NCBI GenBank assembly: GCA_031382215.1
Contig: JANMYQ010000165.1
Coordinates: forward strand, 1 to 25,382
Length of the DNA stretch: 25,382 nt
Direction: 5' to 3'
Origin: LGRD01 sp031382215
GTDB lineage: Bacteria > Pseudomonadota > Gammaproteobacteria > Burkholderiales > Burkholderiaceae_C
Positions within the stretch are counted from its first letter, which is position 1, and every line of letters begins with the position of its first letter. The position numbers and the translations under genes are program-made. The notes beneath the pieces were generated by a model that was given only the letters and a program-made list of their open reading frames with translations, ran no database searches and was not told the origin of the DNA. Positions 1 to 6,979 of this stretch are shown here, piece by piece.

Positions 1-2026
1 ATCATCCCGGCGCCCGACTTCCCGACCGCCGGCATCATCTACGGCCTGCAGGGCGTGCGCGACGGTTACCGCACCGGCCGCGGCCGCGTGATCATGCGTG
101 CCAAGTGCCACTTCGAAGACATCGACAAAGGCCAGCGCCAGTCGATCATCGTCGACGAAATTCCGTACCAGGTGAACAAGAAGAACCTGCTCGAGCGCAT
201 TGCCGAGCTGGTGCACGAGAAGAAGCTGGAGGGTATCAGCCACATCCAGGACGAGTCCGACAAGTCGGGCATGCGCGTGGTGATCGAGCTCAAGCGCGGC
301 GAAGTGCCCGAGGTGGTGCTGAACAACCTGTACAAGCAGACGCAGTTGCAAGACACCTTCGGCATGAACATGGTGGCCCTGATCGACGGCCAGCCCAAGC
401 TGTGCAACCTGAAGGACCTGATCGCAATCTTCCTCGAGCACCGGCGCGAGGTCGTGACGCGGCGCACGGTGTTCGAGTTGCGCAAGGCGCGCGAGCGCGG
501 CCATGTTCTCGAAGGCCTGGCGGTGGCGCTGGCCAACATCGACGAGTTCATCGAGACCATCAAGAACTCGCCCACGCCGCCGGTGGCCAAGGCGGCGCTG
601 ATGAGCAAGAGCTGGGATTCGTCGATGGTGCGCGAGATGCTCTCGCGCGTGGGCGACGCCACGGTGGGCGGGCGCGATGCCTACCGCCCCGAAGGCCTGC
701 CCGCGAATTTCGGCTTGCAGGCCGACGGGCTGTATCGGCTGTCTGAAGACCAGGCCGGCGAAATCTTGCAGATGCGCCTGCAGCGCCTGACCGGGCTGGA
801 GCAAGACAAGATCATCGGTGAATACAAGGAGGTCATGGCCGAGATCGCCGACCTGCTGAGCATCTTGTCGACCCCCGCGCGCGTGACGACGATCATCTCG
901 GACGAGCTGACCGCCATCAAGACGGAGTTCGGCCAGACCAAGGTCGGCGCGCGCCGCAGCGCCATCGAGCACAACGCGCAGGACCTGGGCACCGAGGACC
1001 TGATCACGCCGATGGACATGGTCGTGACCTTGAGCCACAGCGGATACATCAAGAGCCAGGCGCTGTCGGAGTATCGCGCAAAAGCGCGGCGGGCGCGGCA
1101 AGCAGGCCACGCAGACCAAGGACGACGACTGGATCGAGCAGCTCTTCGTCGCCAACACGCACGACTACATCCTGTGCTTCACGAACCGCGGCCGGGTCTA
1201 CTGGCTGAAGGTCTGGGAAGCGCCGCAGGGCTCGCGCAATTCGCGCGGGCGCCCGATCGTCAACATGTTCCCGCTGCAGCAGGGCGAAAAGGTCAACGTG
1301 GTGTTGCCGCTGACCGACGGTTTCCGCAGCTTCCCGGCCGATCATTTCATCTTCATGGCCACGGCTCAGGGCGTGGTCAAGAAGACGCCGCTCGATGAAT
1401 TCAACAATCCGCGCAAGGCCGGCATCATCGCGGTCGACCTGGACGAAGGCGACTTCCTGATCGGCGCTGCACTGACCGACGGCAAGCACGACGTGATGCT
1501 GTTCAGCGACGGCGGCAAGGCGGTGCGCTTCGATGAAGACGACGTGCGCGCGGTCGGCCGCAATGCGCGCGGCGTGCGCGGCATGGCGCTCGACGACGGG
1601 CAAAGCGTCATCGCGATGCTGGTGGCCGAAGACGAGACCCAGAGCGTGCTGACCGCCACCGTCAACGGCTACGGCAAGCGAACCAGCATCGTCGAGTACA
1701 CGCGCCATGGCCGCGGCACCAAGGGAATGATCGCGATCCAGCAGACCGAGCGCAACGGCAAGGTGGTGGCCGCCACCCTGGTGCGCTCTGACGACGAGAT
1801 CATGCTGATCACCGACAAGGGTGTGCTGGTGCGCACGCGCGTCGCCGAGATCCGCGAACTGGGCCGCGCCACGCAGGGCGTGACCTTGATATCGCTGGAC
1901 GGCGGCGACAAGCTGAGCGGCGTGCAGCGGCTGGTAGAGAACGACGCGAATGGCGAAGCTGGCGGTGACGCAGGCGGTGATGCCAGCGGCGAAGCAGGCG
2001 GCGCCGGCCCCGACGACAGCGTTTGA
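1..2026 (+). CDS. gyrA: DNA gyrase subunit A, 3' part, frameshifted at the GyrA box
   Basis: GyrA is the DNA-cleaving and wrapping subunit of gyrase, which introduces negative supercoils in the cytoplasm. The window opens inside the breakage-reunion domain (frame 1, motif YRTGRGRV near position 66), so roughly the first 220 residues lie outside. Frame 1 reads well through the coiled-coil arm to SEYRA (1066-1080). From there the family sequence continues in frame 2, starting QKRGGRGK at 1079 and running through the beta-pinwheel C-terminal domain to TGA at 2024-2026. As written, frame 1 adds about 105 unrelated residues and stops at 1396-1398. A loss of one GC dinucleotide in the GC-repeat at 1075-1080 explains this. 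The C-terminus is a Gly/Ala/Asp/Glu-rich tail, similar in kind to the acidic tail of E. coli GyrA. The stop overlaps the start of the next gene (ATGA). The identity is secure. Whether the break is real is doubtful, because gyrA is essential. Confidence 0.93.
1072..1084 (+). other. Frameshift site in gyrA (apparent 2-base deletion)
   Basis: The sequence reads TAT CGC GCA AAA GCG in frame 1. Restoring one GC gives TAT CGC GCG CAA AAG CGC GGC, which encodes YRAQKRG, the expected GyrA-box entry. The lesion lies in a short GC dinucleotide run, a plausible place for slippage or a sequencing error. Reading frame changes from 1 to 2 here and stays consistent up to the stop at 2026. Confidence 0.85.
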
Positions 2027-2673
2027 TGAAGCACCTGATCGCGCTGGCGCTGGTCTGCAGCGCCGTGTTGGCGCATGCGCAAACCCCGTCGGCAGGCAAG
2101 AAGGAGCTGGTGCAGAAGGTGTTGCAACTCCAGCAGCCGGGCCTGGATGCCGTGGCGCGCGGGCTGGTGGAGCAGCCCGCCGCTCAGATGATGCAGGCGG
2201 CCGGCCAGGCCATTCAGACGAGGGTGCCGGAAGAAAAGCGCGAGGCCGTGGCCAAGTCCATCGAAGCCGACGTGAAGAAATACGTCGACGAAGCCCTGCC
2301 GCTGGTGCGCGACCGGGCACTGAAGGCCGCCCCGTCGACGATCGGCGCCGCACTGGAAGAGAAGTTCAGCGAAGACGAACTCCGGCAACTCATCGCCTGG
2401 CTCGAGTCGCCCGTCAACAAGAAGTATCAGGGGCTGGGCGCCGACATGCAGAAGGCCTTCGTGCAGAAGGTGGTGGCCGATTCGCGGCCGCTCATCGAGC
2501 CGAAGATCCAGGCGCTCGAACAAAAGGTGCGCGCCACGCTGGGCGTCCCCGCGGCCAAGCTAGGCGCGCCATCGCGCCCTGCCGATGCCCCGGCGTCGCG
2601 CCCCGCCGATGCCCCGCCGTCGCGCCCTGCCGATGCCGCGCCGACGGCGCCCCGCAAAGCCTCCGCGCCGTAG
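2023..2673 (+). CDS. Exported DUF2059 domain protein with a C-terminal SRPADA repeat tail
   Basis: This 216-residue protein starts at ATG 2023, overlapping the gyrA stop by four bases (ATGA), so the two are probably translationally coupled. Residues 1-20 form a signal peptide (hydrophobic core LIALALVCSAVLA, likely cleavage at AHA-Q), which places it in the periplasm. The middle is predicted mostly helical. The segment KFSEDELRQLIAWLESPVNKKY (two pieces around residues 107-128) matches the DUF2059 family pattern. The last 36 residues are a Pro/Ala/Ser/Arg-rich tail with three 8-residue repeats ending SRPADA. The family has no firmly known biochemical function. Small DUF2059 proteins near gyrA are, to my recollection, usual in Burkholderiales. 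It ends with TAG. Confidence 0.85.
   Translation: MMKHLIALALVCSAVLAHAQTPSAGKKELVQKVLQLQQPGLDAVARGLVEQPAAQMMQAAGQAIQTRVPEEKREAVAKSIEADVKKYVDEALPLVRDRALKAAPSTIGAALEEKFSEDELRQLIAWLESPVNKKYQGLGADMQKAFVQKVVADSRPLIEPKIQALEQKVRATLGVPAAKLGAPSRPADAPASRPADAPPSRPADAAPTAPRKASAP
2566..2637 (+). repeat. 24-bp tandem repeat, three copies, in the DUF2059 gene tail
   Basis: Three adjacent 24-bp units (2566-2589, 2590-2613, 2614-2637) encode APSRPADA, PASRPADA and PPSRPADA. The units differ at only a few bases. The unit length is a multiple of three, so copy-number change would keep the frame. Confidence 0.85.
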
Positions 2674-2753
2674 GTCGCAGAGACACGCTGGCGACGGCAC
2701 TTCGACGCTGCGGCCGGCAGGCACGGCAGGCATGCGAGAATTTCCGACCCACC

Positions 2754-3860
2754 ATGCATGACGCGTCCCCCGCCCCCAATCCGGCCCTGCTGGCCCTGCG
2801 CACGCAGATCGACCGCCTCGACCGAGAGTTGCTGGCGCTGCTGAACCAGCGCGCCGCACTGGCGCTGGAGGTGGGCGAGTTGAAGAAGAAGGAAGGCTCG
2901 GTGGCGTTCCGTCCCGAGCGTGAAGCCCAGGTGATCGACGGCTTGAAGGCCGCCAATCCCGGCCCGCTCGGCACCGACAGCGTGGCGCCGATCTGGCGCG
3001 AAATCATGTCGGCCTGCCGCGCGCTCGAAACGCCGTCGCGGGTGGCTTACCTGGGCCCGGCCGGCACCTTCAGTGAAGAAGCCGCGCTGAGCTTTTTCGG
3101 CTCGTCGATCGTGAAGGTGCCGTGCGCCAATTTCGACGAGGTGTTTCGCGCCACCAGCGCCGGTGCGGCCGACTTCGGCGTGATCCCGGTCGAGAACTCC
3201 ACCGAAGGCGTGGTGGCGCGTTCACTCGACCTGTTCCTTACAACGCCGCTGTTCATCATCGGCGAGACCAGCCTGTTCGTGCAGCACAACCTGCTGCGGC
3301 GCGACAACACGCTCGACGGCATCCAGGCCGTCTGCGCCCACCCGCAGGCGCTGGCGCAATGCCACGGCTGGCTCAGCAACGCGCTGCCGCACGTCGAGCG
3401 GCGGCCGGTGTCGAGCAATGCCGAGGGCGCGCGGTTGGCGAGCCTGGACCCCACGCTGGCGGCCGTGGCCAGCACACGCGCCGGCAGCGAGTACGGCCTG
3501 CACGTGGTGGCGCCGGCGATCCAGGACGACGCGCTGAACCGCACGCGTTTTGCCATCGTCACGCACCCGCAGCGCCAGCCGCAGCCGCAGGCTTCGGGGC
3601 ACGACTGCACCAGTTTGGTGGTGTCGGTGACGAACCGGCCCGGCGCAGTGCACGACATGCTGGTGCCGCTGAAATTGCATGGTGTGTCGATGACGCGCTT
3701 CGAGTCGCGGCCAGCCCGTTCGGGCCAGTGGGAGTACTACTTCTACATCGACCTGCAGGGTCACCCGGACCAGCCGCACGTGGCCCAGGCACTGAAGGAG
3801 TTGCGCGACGTGTGCGCCTTCTTCAAGCTGCTGGGCACCTATCCCGTAGACGTTCACTGA
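2754..3860 (+). CDS. pheA: Bifunctional chorismate mutase / prephenate dehydratase (P-protein)
   Basis: PheA converts chorismate to prephenate and then to phenylpyruvate, the committed branch to phenylalanine. The 368-residue protein starts at ATG 2754 (MHDASPAP). The open frame extends far upstream, but only from here does it look like PheA. A chorismate mutase domain spans about residues 10-92 (helical, with RTQIDRLDRELLALLNQR). The prephenate dehydratase domain spans about 95-272, beginning VAYLGPAGTFSE and containing the catalytic TRF motif at 264-266. An ACT regulatory domain follows at about 287-362, with RPGAVHDML and the ESRP motif (317-320). In this family the ACT domain binds phenylalanine for feedback inhibition. 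No strong ribosome binding site is seen. The stop lies 13 bases before tyrA, so the two are very likely co-transcribed. serC, often found beside pheA in related genomes, is absent here. Confidence 0.97.
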   Translation: MHDASPAPNPALLALRTQIDRLDRELLALLNQRAALALEVGELKKKEGSVAFRPEREAQVIDGLKAANPGPLGTDSVAPIWREIMSACRALETPSRVAYLGPAGTFSEEAALSFFGSSIVKVPCANFDEVFRATSAGAADFGVIPVENSTEGVVARSLDLFLTTPLFIIGETSLFVQHNLLRRDNTLDGIQAVCAHPQALAQCHGWLSNALPHVERRPVSSNAEGARLASLDPTLAAVASTRAGSEYGLHVVAPAIQDDALNRTRFAIVTHPQRQPQPQASGHDCTSLVVSVTNRPGAVHDMLVPLKLHGVSMTRFESRPARSGQWEYYFYIDLQGHPDQPHVAQALKELRDVCAFFKLLGTYPVDVH

Positions 3861-3873
3861 CCGGCACGGACTC

Positions 3874-4767
3874 ATGGCGCAAATGTTCAAGCAGCTTGGT
3901 CTGATCGGTTGCGGCCTGATGGGCGGCTCCTTTGCGCTTGCGCTCAAGCGCGCGGGGCTGGTCGAACGGGTGGTGGGCTACAGCAAGTCGCCCAGCACGA
4001 CCGAGAAGGCCAAGAAGCTCGGCGTCATCGACATGGCGGCCGAATCGGCGCTGCTCGCCGTGTCGGGCTCGGACATCGTGCTCATCGCGGTGCCCGTGGC
4101 CGCCACCGAAGCCACCTTCAAGGCGGTGCGCCACCTGGTGGAGCCCGGGGTGCTGTTCATGGACGTGGGCTCGACCAAGCGCGACGTGGTCGACGCCGCC
4201 CGCCGCGTGCTGAAGGAGCGCGTGGTGTCATTCGTGCCGGCGCATCCGATCGCGGGCAAAGAAACCGGCGGTATCGCGCACGCCGATGCGTCGCTGTACA
4301 ACGGCCGCCAGGTCATCCTGACGCCGCTGCAGCAGACCGACCCCGATCTGGTTCAGAAGGCCACCGATGTGTGGGCTGCGATCGGATCGCAGGTGCTGCG
4401 CATGACGCCCGAGAACCACGACGCTGCCTTCGCCGCCGTGAGCCACCTGCCGCACATGCTGGCGTTTGCGTACTTCAACTCGGTGGCGCGCCAGCCGGCG
4501 GGGCGCGATTTTCTGTCGCTGGCCGGGCCGGGGTTTCGCGACTTCACCCGCATCGCCGCCAGCGACCCGTCGGTGTGGCGCGACATTCTCATGTCCAACC
4601 GCGAAGAGATCATCAAGCAGTCCGAACGCTTTCGGCATGCGCTGGACGCGATGGAACTCGCGATGAAGATCGGCAACCTCGAAGCGCTGGAAGACCTGAT
4701 CCGCAGCGCCTCCGATTCGCGCGCCGGCTGGCACATGCACACCACCAAGTCGGGCAGCCACCGCTGA
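3874..4767 (+). CDS. tyrA: Prephenate dehydrogenase
   Basis: TyrA oxidatively decarboxylates prephenate to 4-hydroxyphenylpyruvate with NAD(P)+, leading to tyrosine. The 297-residue protein has an N-terminal Rossmann fold with the nucleotide motif G-x-G-x-x-G at residues 12-17 (GLIGCGLMGG). It contains the family signature with histidine in PAHPIAGKETGG (around residues 125-137), and the helical C-terminal dimerisation domain includes SHLPHMLAFAY. No ACT or chorismate mutase domain is attached, so this is the stand-alone form. ATG 3874 is used; a second in-frame ATG at 3883 is possible, and no clear Shine-Dalgarno decides between them. It sits 13 bases after pheA and 44 bases before aroA, as part of an aromatic amino acid operon. 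Confidence 0.96.
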   Translation: MAQMFKQLGLIGCGLMGGSFALALKRAGLVERVVGYSKSPSTTEKAKKLGVIDMAAESALLAVSGSDIVLIAVPVAATEATFKAVRHLVEPGVLFMDVGSTKRDVVDAARRVLKERVVSFVPAHPIAGKETGGIAHADASLYNGRQVILTPLQQTDPDLVQKATDVWAAIGSQVLRMTPENHDAAFAAVSHLPHMLAFAYFNSVARQPAGRDFLSLAGPGFRDFTRIAASDPSVWRDILMSNREEIIKQSERFRHALDAMELAMKIGNLEALEDLIRSASDSRAGWHMHTTKSGSHR

Positions 4768-4811
4768 GCGCTCTGGCCTGAGACTTCTCCTTCATTGCCT
4801 CGCGGGGCCGC

Positions 4812-6836
4812 ATGTTCACCACCCGTTTCCTCGACCTCCCACCGCTGCGGTCCGCTGCCGGCAGCGTGCAGTTGCCCGGCTCCAAGAGCATTTCCAACCG
4901 CGTGCTGTTGCTGGCCGGGCTGAGCGCCGGCACCACCGTCATTCACGACCTGCTCGATTCCGACGACACGGCCGTCATGCTGGAAGCCTTGCGCACGCTG
5001 GGTTGCAGCATCACTCAGCGCGGTGCCGAATTGCACGTCACAGGCCTGGGTGGGCGACTGGCGGTGAAGGAGGCCACGCTGTTCCTCGGCAACGCCGGCA
5101 CCGCGATGCGCCCGCTGACGGCCGCGCTGGCGGTGCTGGCCGCGACCCAAGGCGGCCGTTTCGATCTGAGCGGCGTGGCCCGCATGCACGAGCGCCCGAT
5201 CGGCGACCTGGTGGACGCGCTGCGCCAGCTCGGCTGCGACGTGGCCTGCCTGGGCACCGAAGGCTACCCTCCGCTGCGCCTGGGCTCGGGCGCCGCGCCG
5301 TCGGGCCACGGGCTGCGCACGCTGGCGCCCATCAGAGTGCGCGGCGATGTATCGAGCCAGTTCCTGACCGCGCTGCTGCTGGCGCTGCCACTGGTCACCG
5401 AGCGCCATGCGGTGACGGTCGAGGTCGAGGGCGAATTGATCTCCAAGCCCTACGTCGAGATCACCTTGAACCTGCTGGCACGCTTCGGAATTGCCGTGCA
5501 GCGTGACGGCTGGCGCGCGTTCACCTTGCCGCTGGGCAGTGCCTACCGCTCGCCGGGCAGCATTCACGTGGAAGGCGACGCCTCGTCGGCGTCTTACTTC
5601 ATCGCGCTGGGCGCGATCGCGGCGACGGATGCGCCGCTGCGCATCGAAGGCATCGGCACCGACTCGATCCAGGGCGACATCCGCTTCATCCACGCCGCGC
5701 GCGCGATGGGCGCCGACGTGCTGACCGGGCCCGGCTGGCTCGAAGTGAAGCGCGGGCGCTGGCCGCTGCAAGCCATCACGCTGGATTGCAACCACATTCC
5801 CGACGCCGCGATGACTCTGGCGGTGATGGCGCTGTATGCGCAGGGCACCACCCGGCTCACCAACATCGCCAGTTGGCGGGTCAAAGAAACAGATCGCATC
5901 GCCGCAATGGCCACCGAACTGCGCAAGCTCGGCGCCTTGGTGGACGAAGGGCCGGACTGGATCGCAATCACCGCACCGACGCAATGGAAGGCGGCCGCAA
6001 TTCACACCTACGACGACCACCGCGTGGCGATGTGCTTTTCGCTCGCCGCGTTCAATGCGCTGGCGGACGCTGAGCCTCCCGTGCCGGTGCGCATGCTCGA
6101 CCCGCAGTGCGTCGGCAAGACCTTCCCCGAGTACTTCGAGACCCTGTTCGGCATCGTCCGCACCGGCACCGAAGACATCCCCGTCATCACGGTGGACGGC
6201 CCGACCGCCTCCGGCAAGGGCACCCTGGCGAGCGTGCTGGCCAAGGCGCTGGGTTACCACTTTCTCGATTCCGGCGCGGTCTACCGTGCCACCGCGTTGA
6301 CTGCGCTGCGCCTGGGGGTGAGCACCGACGATGAACCCCGCTTGGCCGAACTGGCCGCCGGGCTGGACCTGCACTTTTCCACCGACCACATCAGCTTGGG
6401 CGGGCTTGACGTGACCGAGGCGCTGCGGCTCGAAGAAGTGGGCGCGATGGCCTCGAAGATCTCGGCCTGGCCCGCCGTGCGCGCCGCATTGCGCGAGCTG
6501 CAGCTGTCGTTCCGGCGCGTGCCAGGCCTGGTGGCCGATGGGCGCGACATGGGCACGGTGATCTTCCCCACCGCCGACCTGAAAGTTTTTCTGACGGCGA
6601 GCGCCGCCACGCGCGCCGAGCGACGGCACAAGCAATTGATTTCAAAGGGAATTTCCGCTAATATCGATAGTCTTCGCGCTGACTTGGAAGCGCGTGACGC
6701 CCGGGACCAAAACCGCAGCGTCGCGCCATTGAAGCCGGCCGAAGATGCGACGCTGCTGGACAACTCGGCGATCACCGTGCAAGCCTCGGTGGACGCAGTT
6801 CTTGAAGTCTGGCAGCAGCGCAGGCCTTTCGCCTGA
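4812..6836 (+). CDS. aroA-cmk: Fused EPSP synthase (AroA) / cytidylate kinase (Cmk)
   Basis: One continuous 674-residue frame holds two complete enzymes. Residues 1 to about 448 are 3-phosphoshikimate 1-carboxyvinyltransferase, step six of the shikimate pathway. Visible motifs are PGSKS (22-26), NAGTAMRP (94-101), NHIPDAAM with the catalytic Asp at 331, WRVKETDR (355-362) and DDHRVAMCFS. From about residue 456 it becomes CMP/dCMP kinase: P-loop GPTASGKGT (463-471), DSGAVYRATA, DGRDMGTVIFP, and a C-terminal segment containing NRSVAPLKPAEDA. The linker is only about eight residues, and both halves have normal lengths. Fused AroA-Cmk proteins are known in betaproteobacteria, and cmk normally precedes rpsA. 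So this is a fusion of neighbours in the conserved order aroA-cmk-rpsA. The rpsA promoter appears to lie inside the cmk half. Confidence 0.96.
   Translation: MFTTRFLDLPPLRSAAGSVQLPGSKSISNRVLLLAGLSAGTTVIHDLLDSDDTAVMLEALRTLGCSITQRGAELHVTGLGGRLAVKEATLFLGNAGTAMRPLTAALAVLAATQGGRFDLSGVARMHERPIGDLVDALRQLGCDVACLGTEGYPPLRLGSGAAPSGHGLRTLAPIRVRGDVSSQFLTALLLALPLVTERHAVTVEVEGELISKPYVEITLNLLARFGIAVQRDGWRAFTLPLGSAYRSPGSIHVEGDASSASYFIALGAIAATDAPLRIEGIGTDSIQGDIRFIHAARAMGADVLTGPGWLEVKRGRWPLQAITLDCNHIPDAAMTLAVMALYAQGTTRLTNIASWRVKETDRIAAMATELRKLGALVDEGPDWIAITAPTQWKAAAIHTYDDHRVAMCFSLAAFNALADAEPPVPVRMLDPQCVGKTFPEYFETLFGIVRTGTEDIPVITVDGPTASGKGTLASVLAKALGYHFLDSGAVYRATALTALRLGVSTDDEPRLAELAAGLDLHFSTDHISLGGLDVTEALRLEEVGAMASKISAWPAVRAALRELQLSFRRVPGLVADGRDMGTVIFPTADLKVFLTASAATRAERRHKQLISKGISANIDSLRADLEARDARDQNRSVAPLKPAEDATLLDNSAITVQASVDAVLEVWQQRRPFA
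6636..6664 (+). promoter_or_regulatory. Candidate sigma-70 promoter for rpsA, inside the cmk coding region
   Basis: A -35 box TTGATT (6636-6641) and a -10 box TAATAT (6659-6664) are separated by exactly 17 bases. The stretch is unusually AT-rich for this genome and encodes KQLISKGISANI of Cmk. Transcription would start near 6671 and give an rpsA leader of about 310 bases. In E. coli rpsA promoters also lie upstream within the cmk region, which supports the reading. It is predicted from sequence only. Confidence 0.65.
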
Positions 6837-6842
6837 TGCCCA

Positions 6843-6870
6843 GCCCCGCGCCGGGTGTGCGGCGCGGGGC
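6843..6870 (+). promoter_or_regulatory. Strong GC hairpin in the cmk-rpsA gap (rpsA leader)
   Basis: A perfect 10-bp inverted repeat, GCCCCGCGCC (6843-6852) and GGCGCGGGGC (6861-6870), is separated by an 8-base loop. It starts six bases after the aroA-cmk stop. No T-tract follows (CACCAGAG), so it is not a standard intrinsic terminator. It could be an mRNA processing or stabilising element, or part of rpsA leader control. The 143-base gap 6837-6979 shows nothing else clear. Confidence 0.6.
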
Positions 6871-6979
6871 CACCAGAGAAGCCCGCCGCCCTCCCTCCCG
6901 TGCCAACCCATCCGAGGCACACCAGGGCGTCGGTTTTGCAACCCAACCCGCAGCGGCGACGCTGCATCGGAACTCATCA

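Noticed and set aside
1072..1090. Programmed ribosomal frameshifting in gyrA
   Set aside because: The GCA AAA GCG context has no known slippery heptamer for a +1 or -2 shift, gyrA is not known to use recoding, and loss of one GC unit explains the data fully.
2754..2765. Start of pheA far upstream (open frame from 1950)
   Set aside because: The upstream extension overlaps gyrA and the DUF2059 gene in another frame and has no PheA similarity; the chorismate mutase domain begins just after ATG 2754.
4353..6635. Minus-strand open frame of 760 codons opposite tyrA and aroA-cmk
   Set aside because: It spans two well-identified plus-strand genes, has low-complexity His/Arg/Gln-rich composition and no family motif, and is explained by high GC at third positions.
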